DNA from: an uncultured Veillonellaceae bacterium
GTDB taxonomy: Bacteria > Bacillota > Negativicutes > Veillonellales > Veillonellaceae
DNA: 64,000 bases
Direction of reading: 5' to 3'
Assembly: GCA_945867815.1 (NCBI GenBank)
Contig: CAMBIX010000008.1
Coordinates: 1 to 64,000 of the forward strand
Shown: positions 55,352 to 63,798 of the stretch, piece after piece
Layout of the letters: every line of letters starts with the position of its first letter
Position numbering within the stretch: the stretch's first letter is position 1
The notes under the pieces: model-generated
The model's database searches: none
Seen by the model: only the letters and a program-made list of their open reading frames with translations
Told to the model about the DNA's origin: nothing
Position numbers and translations under genes: made by a program

Positions 55352-55495
55352 ATGGCTAAACATATTCGTACGATTAATACAGAATCGTTACAGAAAACAG
55401 CGAAAACTGGTGGTTGTGGTGAATGCCAAACATCTTGTCAGTCCGCTTGTAAAACAAGTTGCACGGTAGGCAACCAAGTTTGCAAACAAAAATAA
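55352..55495 (+). CDS. scfA: SCIFF ranthipeptide precursor (six cysteines in forty-five)
   Basis: A 47-residue precursor peptide with six cysteines at 22, 25, 29, 33, 37 and 44 (GGCGECQTSC, SACKTSC, VC) and an N-terminal leader (MAKHIRTINTESLQKTAKTG), matching the SCIFF family found across Clostridia and Negativicutes. The partner radical SAM enzyme installs Cys thioether crosslinks; the biological role is unsettled, with signalling or quorum-type roles suggested for ranthipeptides. The AAGGAGG ribosome site is strong. A terminator lies between it and the maturase. No dedicated peptidase or exporter is adjacent. Confidence 0.95.
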   Translation: MAKHIRTINTESLQKTAKTGGCGECQTSCQSACKTSCTVGNQVCKQK

Positions 55496-55513
55496 GTAGC
55501 GATACAGTTGAGG

Positions 55514-55550
55514 GGCTGTAACGGGGTTTGTATCCTGTTACAGCCTTTTT
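55514..55550 (+). terminator. Terminator/attenuator between SCIFF peptide and maturase
   Basis: GGCTGTAAC (55514-55522) pairs with GTTACAGCC (55537-55545) and is followed by five Ts. It ends 15 bp before the maturase start and should make peptide transcript exceed maturase transcript. Confidence 0.88.
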
Positions 55551-55565
55551 CATAATGGAGGAAGT

Positions 55566-56981
55566 ATGTTGGAATTAAAGCCAATGATTCATACATTCAA
55601 AATGGATGATACGTATTATTGCTTGGATGTAAATAGTGGTATTATTCATGTCATTGATGAAGATACAGATAAAGTATTATCTGTTTATGATGGCACCAAT
55701 CGGCAGGAAGCTTTGATTAAGTTAGCTGGCCAATTAGATAAGGTAGAAGCCATTGAAATTATGGATGAGGTAGATGAACTTATCCGGCAGGAAGTTTTAT
55801 TCGCCCCTATGTCGCCAGATTTTAAACTGGTAGCGGAAGAGAAGCCGGTTGTTAAGGCCCTTTGTCTTAATATTGCTCATGACTGCAATTTGGCCTGTAA
55901 GTATTGCTTTGCCAGTCAAGGCGATTATGGCGGCGTCAAACGGGAACTTATGAGTTTTGATGTAGCTAAACGAGCTGTTGATTTTCTTATTCAAATGAGT
56001 GGTAATCGGCAACATTGTGAAATTGACTTCTTTGGCGGTGAACCGCTTTTGAACTGGGACGTAGTTAAGCAGACCGTTGCCTACATTGAAAAAGTCGCTA
56101 AGGAAAATAATAAGATTTTCAAATTGACGATGACGACCAATGGCATGCTGTTAAGTCAAGATAAAATTGATTTTCTAAATGATCATAATATGAGTATGGT
56201 CTTGTCTATTGATGGACGGGAAGAAGTTCATAACCGGATGCGCCCGTCAGCTGGTGGCCAGGATACCTATAAGACGATTGCCCATAACCTACAGAATGCA
56301 GTAAAGCAGCGTGATGGCCGTGAATATTATGTGCGTGGTACTTATACACATAAGAATTTAGACTTTGTTAAAGACGTAGAAGCTATGTCAGCTCTTGGCT
56401 TTGAACATTTATCTATGGAACCCGTAGTTGGGGATGACAATGAATACGCCTTACGAGAAGAAGATTTACCAATCCTAGATAAAGAATACGAGAAATTAGC
56501 TCATTTGTATTTACAACGACAAAAAGAGGGCTGGGGTGAAAAGTTTAACTTCTTCCATTTCCGTATGGATTTGTATCGTGGCCCATGTATGGCTAAACGA
56601 CTTCGTGGTTGTGGGTCTGGCCATGAATATATGGCAGTTGTACCGAATGGGGATATTTATCCATGCCATCAATTCGTTGGCAAAGAAGAATATATCTTAG
56701 GTAATGTTTATGATGGGTTAAAGAACTTTGACATACCGAAGGAATTTAGAGATACCCATGTGCTAACAAAGCCGGTTTGCGCTGAATGCTGGGCTAAGTT
56801 CTTTTGCTCTGGTGGTTGTCATGTTAATAATATTAATTATGGTGGCAGTTTGCAGCAGCCATATGAAATGGGCTGTCACTTACAAAAGAAGCGTATTGAA
56901 TGCGCAATTATGATTCAAGCGGAATTGGATGAATGGAATCGGACGCATGAACGGAAGATTGATGCAGGGGTTCCACAATAG
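55566..56981 (+). CDS. scfB: SCIFF radical SAM maturase
   Basis: Radical SAM/SPASM enzyme of 471 residues that modifies the adjacent SCIFF peptide, probably forming Cys-to-alpha-carbon thioethers. The radical SAM cluster motif is C107, C111 and C114 (HDCNLACKYC). The N-terminal 85 residues form the peptide-binding RRE-like region. The SPASM region carries auxiliary cluster cysteines (CGSGHEYMAVVPNGDIYPC and CAECWAKFFCSGGC). The length fits CteB-type maturases. GGAGGAAGT precedes the ATG. hypF starts 9 bp after the stop, so the run may be cotranscribed. Confidence 0.95.
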   Translation: MLELKPMIHTFKMDDTYYCLDVNSGIIHVIDEDTDKVLSVYDGTNRQEALIKLAGQLDKVEAIEIMDEVDELIRQEVLFAPMSPDFKLVAEEKPVVKALCLNIAHDCNLACKYCFASQGDYGGVKRELMSFDVAKRAVDFLIQMSGNRQHCEIDFFGGEPLLNWDVVKQTVAYIEKVAKENNKIFKLTMTTNGMLLSQDKIDFLNDHNMSMVLSIDGREEVHNRMRPSAGGQDTYKTIAHNLQNAVKQRDGREYYVRGTYTHKNLDFVKDVEAMSALGFEHLSMEPVVGDDNEYALREEDLPILDKEYEKLAHLYLQRQKEGWGEKFNFFHFRMDLYRGPCMAKRLRGCGSGHEYMAVVPNGDIYPCHQFVGKEEYILGNVYDGLKNFDIPKEFRDTHVLTKPVCAECWAKFFCSGGCHVNNINYGGSLQQPYEMGCHLQKKRIECAIMIQAELDEWNRTHERKIDAGVPQ

Positions 56982-56990
56982 GAGGCAATC

Positions 56991-59294
56991 ATGAGTCAAT
57001 CTGACAAAAAGGACTTACGTCAGGGGATTCGTGTAACAGGCATTGTACAAGGGGTCGGTTTTCGGCCCCTTGTTTCTGTCTTAGCAGACAGGTATGAGTT
57101 AAGTGGTTTTGTCTATAATGATGCCCAAGGTGTTTATATAGAAGTGCAAGGGCCAGCAATGGAGTTAGCTCATTTTAGTCGTGACTTACAAGAAGGGGTA
57201 CCACAAGGAGGGCGTATCGATTCTTGGAAGGTGAAAGACTTAGTTACAGTAGCTAATGAGACTACTTTTATTATTAAGGCGTCTCCTAATCAGAAGCAGG
57301 GACAAGTCTTTTTAAGTGCGGATACAGCGCCTTGTAAGGATTGCTTAAAGGAACTCTTAGATCCGCATAACCGACGGTATGGTTATGCATTTATTAATTG
57401 TACCCACTGTGGGCCTCGCTATACGTTAATCGAAGCCACTCCTTATGACCGAGCACGCACGTCTATGAAGGTCTTTCCTATGTGCCAACCTTGTCAGGCA
57501 GAGTATGATGACATTCATAGTCGGCGCTACCATGCAGAGCCTAATGCCTGCCCTGATTGTGGGCCACACTACTCCTTATATTCGCCCCAGCAGGAGCTCT
57601 TACTAGATAAAGAAGGGGAGGCTTTTGCAGAAGCGAGACGGCAGATTGCTAAGGGGCAGATTGTTGCCTTAAAGGGGATTGGCGGCTATCATTTAATCTG
57701 TGATGCTAGAAATGAAAAGGCAGTTCAGCGCTTGCGTAAGCGTAAGCGCCGTCCCGATAAGCCCCTAGCTTTGATGGTTAAGTCTTTAGAGCTAGTGCGG
57801 CAAATCGCTCAAATTAGTCCTAAGGAGGAAGCTCTATTACAATCGCCTAAGCGGCCCATAGTTCTCTTGCCTTGGAAGATGGATAGTGTAGTGAAAGTCG
57901 CTAGAGAGGCCGTGGCACCTCAAAACCATCAAGTAGGCCTTATGCTTCCTTATGCACCTGTCCATTATGTGCTCTTACCAGAAGAGGCGGTGTGGGTTAT
58001 GACGAGTGGTAACCCTAGTGGTTTTCCTGTGATTTATGAGGATGAAGAGGCTTTTAGAGAGCTGGCGTCTATTGCTGATGTTTTTTTGACACATAATCGG
58101 CGTATCGTATCACCTGTTGATGATTCAGTGACGGCTCTTGTTGAAGATAAGCCCTACTTGTATCGTCGTAGCCGTGGGTATGTACCTTTATCGATTGGTG
58201 TGCCTATAAAAGGTAAAAAAACTTGGCCTACCCTATTAGCCATGGGGGGCGATTTAAAGAATGCTTTTGCGATGAATCGAGATAAACAGGTGCTTTTAGG
58301 TCCTCACATAGGCGATTTACAGAATCAAGCTATGAATGATATGCTGCGGCAAAGCATTCGGCGTTATCAAAACTTGTTTCAATTAAAGCCTAAGAAGGTT
58401 CTTGTAGATGCTCATCCCGCTTATTTTTCTAGTCAATTAGGAAGAGAATTAGCTAAGGCTTGGCAGGTGCCTTGTATAGAGGTGCAGCATCATCAGGCTC
58501 ATGCAGCCAGTGTCATCGCTGAATATGGTCTTCAAGGCAAGGTCTTGGGCCTTGTTATGGATGGGACGGGTTATGGACCAGATGGCACCATTTGGGGCAG
58601 TGAGTGGCTCTTATGCCAAGATGGTGACTATGAGCGGTTGGCACATTTATCTTATACCCCACTTCCTGGTGGAGAAGAGGCTGTCCGTCAACCATGGCGG
58701 CAGGCAGCCTACTATTTGCAAACTATCTATGGAGATACGTGGCCTGCGCCGTATGTAGCTTGGCGTAATACTTTGCCGAAGCAGGCTAATTTGCTTTTAC
58801 AGGCCCTAGCACATGGTATGAAGTTTCCTTTAGCTTGTGGGGCTGGTCGCTTGTTTGATGCGGCTGGTTGCTTATTAGGCTTAGGGAATGTGCATAGTTT
58901 TGATGGGCAGGTGGCTATGGCGCTGGAAGAGCTGGCCTATGGAAGTCGAGGTGGGATTTGGCCGTATACCATTGAAGAGAATGAATTGCCAGTTAGTGCC
59001 TTAATTAAACCTTTAATAGTAGGTCGAGTGAAGGGACTGTCGAGGGATTTTTTAGCCGCGTCTTTTCATCAAACCTTAGCCCGCATGCTGGCTGATAAAA
59101 CGGTACAGTTGTGTCAGGTAAAGGGGATAAAGCAAGTTGTTTTAAGTGGAGGCGTTTTTCAAAACCGTCTGTTATTAGAAAGCCTAGTGTCTTTGCTTCG
59201 CATAAAGGATTTACAGGTCTATATACCTCATCAAGCACCCGTTAATGACGGTGGTCTAGCCTTGGGGCAGCTTTATATCGGTCAAATGAAATAA
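56991..59294 (+). CDS. hypF: [NiFe]-hydrogenase carbamoyltransferase HypF
   Basis: Makes the carbamoyl group that HypE converts to the cyanide ligands of [NiFe] hydrogenase, 767 residues. The domains run in order: acylphosphatase (about 12-98, with VQGVGFRP), two zinc fingers (C115/C118/C137/C140 and C165/C168/C187/C190), YrdC-like (about 208-395), and a Kae1-like domain (from about 405, with VQHHQAHAASV and VLSGGVFQNR). GGAGG precedes the start. It lies 9 bp after scfB. No hydrogenase structural gene is in the window. Confidence 0.95.
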   Translation: MSQSDKKDLRQGIRVTGIVQGVGFRPLVSVLADRYELSGFVYNDAQGVYIEVQGPAMELAHFSRDLQEGVPQGGRIDSWKVKDLVTVANETTFIIKASPNQKQGQVFLSADTAPCKDCLKELLDPHNRRYGYAFINCTHCGPRYTLIEATPYDRARTSMKVFPMCQPCQAEYDDIHSRRYHAEPNACPDCGPHYSLYSPQQELLLDKEGEAFAEARRQIAKGQIVALKGIGGYHLICDARNEKAVQRLRKRKRRPDKPLALMVKSLELVRQIAQISPKEEALLQSPKRPIVLLPWKMDSVVKVAREAVAPQNHQVGLMLPYAPVHYVLLPEEAVWVMTSGNPSGFPVIYEDEEAFRELASIADVFLTHNRRIVSPVDDSVTALVEDKPYLYRRSRGYVPLSIGVPIKGKKTWPTLLAMGGDLKNAFAMNRDKQVLLGPHIGDLQNQAMNDMLRQSIRRYQNLFQLKPKKVLVDAHPAYFSSQLGRELAKAWQVPCIEVQHHQAHAASVIAEYGLQGKVLGLVMDGTGYGPDGTIWGSEWLLCQDGDYERLAHLSYTPLPGGEEAVRQPWRQAAYYLQTIYGDTWPAPYVAWRNTLPKQANLLLQALAHGMKFPLACGAGRLFDAAGCLLGLGNVHSFDGQVAMALEELAYGSRGGIWPYTIEENELPVSALIKPLIVGRVKGLSRDFLAASFHQTLARMLADKTVQLCQVKGIKQVVLSGGVFQNRLLLESLVSLLRIKDLQVYIPHQAPVNDGGLALGQLYIGQMK

Positions 59295-59519
59295 GAATTA
59301 CTTGAAGTCTATCTTGAAAGAAGTCTTGAATTGGCGTACTATAAATTTGTTAGGTTAAAAGGCTTACGATTTATCTAAACTAGTTAACAAAATAAATTAT
59401 AGTGGGTCTATGCATTCTATAAATCATAGGCTTTTTGTAATTGGTATTTATTAGATTTATTACTAAGAGGCCTTTTTATATAGTGATATATGAATTAAGA
59501 AATAGAAGGAGAATGGGCT

Positions 59520-59771
59520 ATGTGTTTAGCTGTTCCTGCACAATTAGTAAAGGTAAATGGATATATTGGCACCATTGAACTTGGCGGAGTAAGACGAGAT
59601 TGTAGTCTTATGTTAGTATCGGATGCAAAAGTTGGTGACTGGGTGCTAGTGCATGCAGGCTGTGCCGTACAAATTGTAGATGAAAATGAAGCGAAAGCTA
59701 CGATAGATGCATTTCAGGAGCTAGAAGAACGTGAACAAGCTTACGATAGACGACAAAGCACAAGTTGCTAA
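59520..59771 (+). CDS. hypC: Hydrogenase assembly chaperone HypC
   Basis: An 83-residue chaperone that starts with the invariant MCLAVPAQ; C2 holds the Fe(CN)2CO unit with HypD. An AAGGAGAATGGGCT stretch precedes the ATG. Its last 41 bases overlap the start of hypD in another frame. It begins 225 bp after hypF. Confidence 0.95.
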   Translation: MCLAVPAQLVKVNGYIGTIELGGVRRDCSLMLVSDAKVGDWVLVHAGCAVQIVDENEAKATIDAFQELEEREQAYDRRQSTSC

Positions 59772-60849
59772 AGAATTACTGAAGGAGATTCGAGACTTAC
59801 ATACTAAAGGAGAATCTCTTCGTTTTATGGAAGTGTGTGGCACGCATACGGTCGCTATTTTTAGGGAAGGCTTGCGCAGCCTTCTACCAGATGGTATTGA
59901 GCTGGTAAGTGGACCAGGCTGTCCTGTTTGTGTAACCGATCAAGTTTATATGGATAAGGCCTTGGCCTATGCCAAACGGGAGGATGTAGTGTTGGCTACT
60001 TTTGGCGATATGTTGAAGATCCCTGGTACGGAGGGAAACTTATGGGATGCTAAGACGGCCGGTGCTTCTATTGAAGTTATTTATAGTCCTTTTGAAGTCC
60101 TAGAGCTAGGCCGTAAGTATCCAGATAAGAAGATTGTTTTTTTAGCTATTGGTTTTGAAACGACTATAGCCGTTATTGCGGCTACTATAAAGGCGGTAGC
60201 ACAAGAAGGGCTTACCAATGTCTTTTTCTTGGTATCACATAAATTGGTGCCACCCGCTTTGAAGGCTTTGCTTGATCAAAAAGAAGGCCAAATTGATGGT
60301 TTCTTATTACCTGGTCATGTGAGTGTTATTATTGGAGAAAAGCCCTATCAGTTTTTAGCTGATGACTATCATATGCCTGGCTGTATCGCTGGTTTTGATG
60401 GAATTGAGATTTTATCAGCTATTGTTGATTTGTTGCGACAGCGTAAGACACAGCATTTTTATGTAGGTAATCAATATAAGTCCGTCGTAGCGCCGAAAGG
60501 GAATCCGCAGGCTCTAGCCTTAATGGATGAATTATATGAACCTATTGATGATACATGGCGAGGGATTGGGACAATTCCTAAATCAGGGCTAGCTTTAAAA
60601 GGACCTTATGTACAATTTGATGTAGAAAAGCAAGTACCTCTAGGTCATATAGGGCCGACAATACCGCCTAAGGGGTGTCAATGTGGTCGTGTCTTGCAGG
60701 GCCTGATTCGACCAGACCAGTGTCCTTTATTTGGTAAAGCATGTACGGCGGACCATCCAGTGGGAGCTTGTATGGTATCCGTAGAAGGGGCCTGTGCAGC
60801 TTGGTATAAATATGGACGCAGTAGTGGAGGCCTTGTATGGGAGGAGTAA
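59731..60849 (+). CDS. hypD: Hydrogenase maturation factor HypD
   Basis: Iron-sulfur scaffold on which the Fe(CN)2CO group of [NiFe] hydrogenase is assembled, 372 residues. The signatures are MEVCGTHTVAI (about 33-43) and GPGCPVCVT (about 62-70), plus late cysteines in PPKGCQCG, PDQCPLFGKAC and VGACMVSVEGAC that bind the [4Fe-4S] cluster. It starts with GTG inside hypC. HypE starts 4 bp after its stop. Confidence 0.95.
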   Translation: MNKLTIDDKAQVAKELLKEIRDLHTKGESLRFMEVCGTHTVAIFREGLRSLLPDGIELVSGPGCPVCVTDQVYMDKALAYAKREDVVLATFGDMLKIPGTEGNLWDAKTAGASIEVIYSPFEVLELGRKYPDKKIVFLAIGFETTIAVIAATIKAVAQEGLTNVFFLVSHKLVPPALKALLDQKEGQIDGFLLPGHVSVIIGEKPYQFLADDYHMPGCIAGFDGIEILSAIVDLLRQRKTQHFYVGNQYKSVVAPKGNPQALALMDELYEPIDDTWRGIGTIPKSGLALKGPYVQFDVEKQVPLGHIGPTIPPKGCQCGRVLQGLIRPDQCPLFGKACTADHPVGACMVSVEGACAAWYKYGRSSGGLVWEE

Positions 60850-60853
60850 GGCA

Positions 60854-61864
60854 ATGGAAGAGGTAATACGTTTAGTTCATGGTAATGGCGGTCGTTTTAG
60901 CCATGAGTTAATGGAAAAACATATTATGAAGCATTTTAGAAATGCTTTATTAGAGCCTTTGCATGATGGGGCTCAGTTTGCCGTTTCCGCTGGTCGTATG
61001 GCTTTTACTACAGATTCTTATGTGGTAACACCAGCTTTTTTCCCAGGTGGGAATATTGGTAAATTAGCTGTATGTGGCACGGTTAATGACCTAGCTATGA
61101 ATGGGGCTGTACCTAAATACTTAAGCTGTGGTTTTATCTTAGAAGAAGGTCTCTCTATGGAGACGTTGGAAAAGGTTTTAACAACCATGGAGGTTATGGC
61201 TGATAAGGCAGGTGTATCCATTGTAACAGGTGATACCAAGGTCGTTGAACGCGGTGCCGTTGACGGTATTTATATTAATACGGCCGGTGTAGGCTTCATT
61301 CCAGATTCTGTTCATATTGCGCCGTCTCGGGTGGAAGCAGATATGGATATTATTTTATCCGGTTCTTTAGGTGACCATGCAGTGGCTGTTATGGGTACAC
61401 GATTTGGCTTGACTTTGCCAGAATCGATACATACGGATTGTGCTCCTTTAAACCATATGGTGGGGGCGGTCCTAGCTAAAGAGGCAGAAAATGTTGCTCT
61501 TATGCGAGATCCTACACGTGGTGGATTGGCCACGGTTTTGCAAGAAATTGCGGACTCGGCGCAGGTGGGGATTTTAATTAAAGAAGAAACCCTGCCTGTC
61601 CATGAAGATGTGGCCTCTGTGTGCAGTATGTTAGGTTATGATCCACTCTATTTGGCTAATGAAGGAAAGGTTGTTTTCTTTGTGCGTAGGGAGGCAACAG
61701 CAGCTGTTTTGGATATTTTACATACTTTTGATGAAGGTAAAGAAGCCGTTTGTATTGGACATACCCTAGCTAAGAACCAAGGACGAGTAGGTCTAGAAAC
61801 GGTCGTTGGTGGTATTCGTTTGTTAGATATGTTAGGTGAAGATCAAGTGCCAAGGATCTGTTAA
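60854..61864 (+). CDS. hypE: Hydrogenase maturation factor HypE
   Basis: ATP-dependent dehydratase that turns its own C-terminal S-carbamoyl group into thiocyanate, 336 residues. It starts with the family motif VIRLVHGNGGRFSHELM and ends in PRIC, with the reactive C336 as the last residue. DPTRGGLATVLQEIA near 219 is the AIR-synthase-like signature. I chose the ATG at 60854, with GGGAGGAGTAAGG upstream, over a 20-codon extension. A strong terminator follows at 61881-61908. Confidence 0.96.
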   Translation: MEEVIRLVHGNGGRFSHELMEKHIMKHFRNALLEPLHDGAQFAVSAGRMAFTTDSYVVTPAFFPGGNIGKLAVCGTVNDLAMNGAVPKYLSCGFILEEGLSMETLEKVLTTMEVMADKAGVSIVTGDTKVVERGAVDGIYINTAGVGFIPDSVHIAPSRVEADMDIILSGSLGDHAVAVMGTRFGLTLPESIHTDCAPLNHMVGAVLAKEAENVALMRDPTRGGLATVLQEIADSAQVGILIKEETLPVHEDVASVCSMLGYDPLYLANEGKVVFFVRREATAAVLDILHTFDEGKEAVCIGHTLAKNQGRVGLETVVGGIRLLDMLGEDQVPRIC

Positions 61865-61880
61865 TAGATAGACTGGATAA

Positions 61881-61908
61881 AAAGGATGACTGAGGTCATC
61901 CTTTTTTA
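61881..61908 (+). terminator. Intrinsic terminator after hypE
   Basis: AAAGGATGAC (61881-61890) pairs with GTCATCCTTT (61895-61904) over a 4-nt loop, with more Ts following. Confidence 0.92.
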
Positions 61909-62017
61909 TTTTCTCTTCATCTATGTATGCTACTGTGAGACTATTACTTTTATTTATCTAGCTATTTTAGTCGATTTTTGCTAAAATAATCATGTATATA
62001 CAGTAGGAGGTTACGTC

Positions 62018-62458
62018 ATGAAAAAGCAAATAGTAGCAGCTGCACTTATTGGAGCCTTAACACTATCCGCTGGTATTGGTACATCACAGGCCTTTAATTT
62101 AGGCAGTGTACTCGGTGGTGTTGTAAAAGTGGGAGGCATCGGTATCGTTGTTGATAAGTTTGGTGGTCAAATCGATAGTTTCTTAAATAAATTATTGAAA
62201 CAAAATAATTTAAGTACGACTTATACGACAAAGGTAGTGCCTATTGTTAGTGTGGGCGGCAAGAATTATATTGGGGCTGCTCAGGTAACGGGACCAGAAT
62301 CCGAAGTGTCACGTGTTAAGGCTGTTGCAGAAATTACAGGTAGCTTTAATGATTTGATTCAAGTTAAGGGGTTGGTGCCGGTAGATAGCGTTAACCCAGT
62401 AGGTGCTTCTCGTATTCAAGGGGTCGGTGTATCAGCGATTATAGATGTACGTATCTAG
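62018..62458 (+). CDS. Exported hypothetical protein, 146 aa
   Basis: Unrecognised. It has a clear signal peptide (MKKQIVAAALIGALTLSAGIGTSQA, cleavage probably before FNLGS), followed by a glycine-rich hydrophobic stretch (VLGGVVKVGGIGIVVDKFGG) and a region with PIVSVGGKNYIGAAQVTGP. No lipobox. The product is probably periplasmic or associated with the outer membrane. It has a TAGGAGGTTACGTC ribosome site. It stands alone, after the hypE terminator. Confidence 0.8.
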   Translation: MKKQIVAAALIGALTLSAGIGTSQAFNLGSVLGGVVKVGGIGIVVDKFGGQIDSFLNKLLKQNNLSTTYTTKVVPIVSVGGKNYIGAAQVTGPESEVSRVKAVAEITGSFNDLIQVKGLVPVDSVNPVGASRIQGVGVSAIIDVRI

Positions 62459-62616
62459 TTGATTTGAAGTGAATTACAGGGCTTTTGGAATATAGGTGTC
62501 TATGTAGTGATAGATTTATACAAGAGCTTGTTTAGTAAGCTAAGAAAATGAGATTAGCTTTAGAAATCGTAGAATCGAATGACGTAACTAAGCATAGATA
62601 AATAATGGAGGATTAT

Positions 62617-63780
62617 ATGAAGAAGGAATTACTGGCAGTAGCAGTGGCTCTTATGATGACAGGTAGTACTTGGGCTGCAACACCAGATACGGTGGTAGGT
62701 AAGACAGATGCCATGGAAACGGTTGTATATGGACAAGTTCAGCAAGGGGCTATTATTGACCGTGTTAATCAATTGGATGAAACGGTATATGGCACACAAG
62801 GCTCTGGTACCTTAAGTCAGAAAGTAGATTCTTTATATTCCTCTATTGAAGGTGGTTCTAATTCTAATAAAGCGACTATTTTACAGCGTTTAGATGTATT
62901 GGAATGGACCTATAATAATAAGGTTAATAATGGGTCCTTAATTAATCGTGTAGAACGATTAGAACGCAGTGTATATGGACGGGTAACGACGGGTTCCTTA
63001 TCGAGCCGTATTTCTTCTTTATACAAGACCATTGATGGAGCCGATGTTAAATTAACCCCACAAATTGGGACTATCGCACAAAATCATGTGTTTGCTGTTA
63101 CTTTAGATACACCTATTAGCTCTAAAACGGACAAGGTAGGCGATCCATTTACCTTTACTGTAGCCGAAGATATTATGGATGGCGATGTGTTGTTAGTACC
63201 AGCAGGTACGCAGGGAACAGGCAAAATTACTATGCTGAAAAAAGCGGGTATATTTGGACGCAATGCTAAAGTTGATTTGTCCTTTGATAATATTCCAACC
63301 ATTGATGGTTCTAGCTTTGCTGCTTATCAGGGAGATGACGCTAAGCAGAAGACGAAGAGTATGTTAACGGCAGCAGGTGCTTCGGTAGCGGGGGTAGCCT
63401 TACTAGGGCCTGTTGGTCTAGTAGGGGGCCTCTTGGTGAAAGGCCAATCCGTTGAATTACCAGTAGGTACAACAGTTTATGTACAGCCAACGGAAACAGT
63501 AACGGTACAAGGAATTGTTGTTGGCGGTGATGGGTTGAACCATGCCAATGATATGGCAGTACAGCCAATGGCTGATAGCATTGACAATACAGTAACAGCA
63601 GCACCGGTCGCACAGTCTACAGCAGCGAGTGATACGGATACAAGCGTCGATGATAGTGAAGTAGCTGGGGATACAGCAAGTGCGTCAGCTTCAGATACGT
63701 CGGCTGCAGATACCAGTGCAAGTAGTGGTGATACAGGGGTAGCCCCATCAGAACCGATTGTTGTTGTTAAACGTTCATAA
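62617..63780 (+). CDS. Exported coiled-coil repeat protein
   Basis: A 387-residue exported protein with a signal peptide (MKKELLAVAVALMMTGSTWA). Residues about 35-140 hold imperfect repeats built on (G-S/T-L)-x(2)-(R/K)-(V/I)-x(2)-L-(Y/E)-x(2)-(V/I)-(Y/E)-G, for example GSLINRVERLERSVYG and GTLSQKVDSLYSSIEG, a coiled-coil heptad pattern. Residues about 145-290 form a domain with GDPFTFTVAEDIMDGDVLLVPAGTQGTGKI. The last 60 residues are Ser/Ala/Asp/Thr-rich. GGAGG lies six bases before the chosen ATG. A cell-envelope or outer-membrane role is likely, but the family is not certain. Confidence 0.8.
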   Translation: MKKELLAVAVALMMTGSTWAATPDTVVGKTDAMETVVYGQVQQGAIIDRVNQLDETVYGTQGSGTLSQKVDSLYSSIEGGSNSNKATILQRLDVLEWTYNNKVNNGSLINRVERLERSVYGRVTTGSLSSRISSLYKTIDGADVKLTPQIGTIAQNHVFAVTLDTPISSKTDKVGDPFTFTVAEDIMDGDVLLVPAGTQGTGKITMLKKAGIFGRNAKVDLSFDNIPTIDGSSFAAYQGDDAKQKTKSMLTAAGASVAGVALLGPVGLVGGLLVKGQSVELPVGTTVYVQPTETVTVQGIVVGGDGLNHANDMAVQPMADSIDNTVTAAPVAQSTAASDTDTSVDDSEVAGDTASASASDTSAADTSASSGDTGVAPSEPIVVVKRS

Positions 63781-63798
63781 GAGAAAGGAATGTCATAG

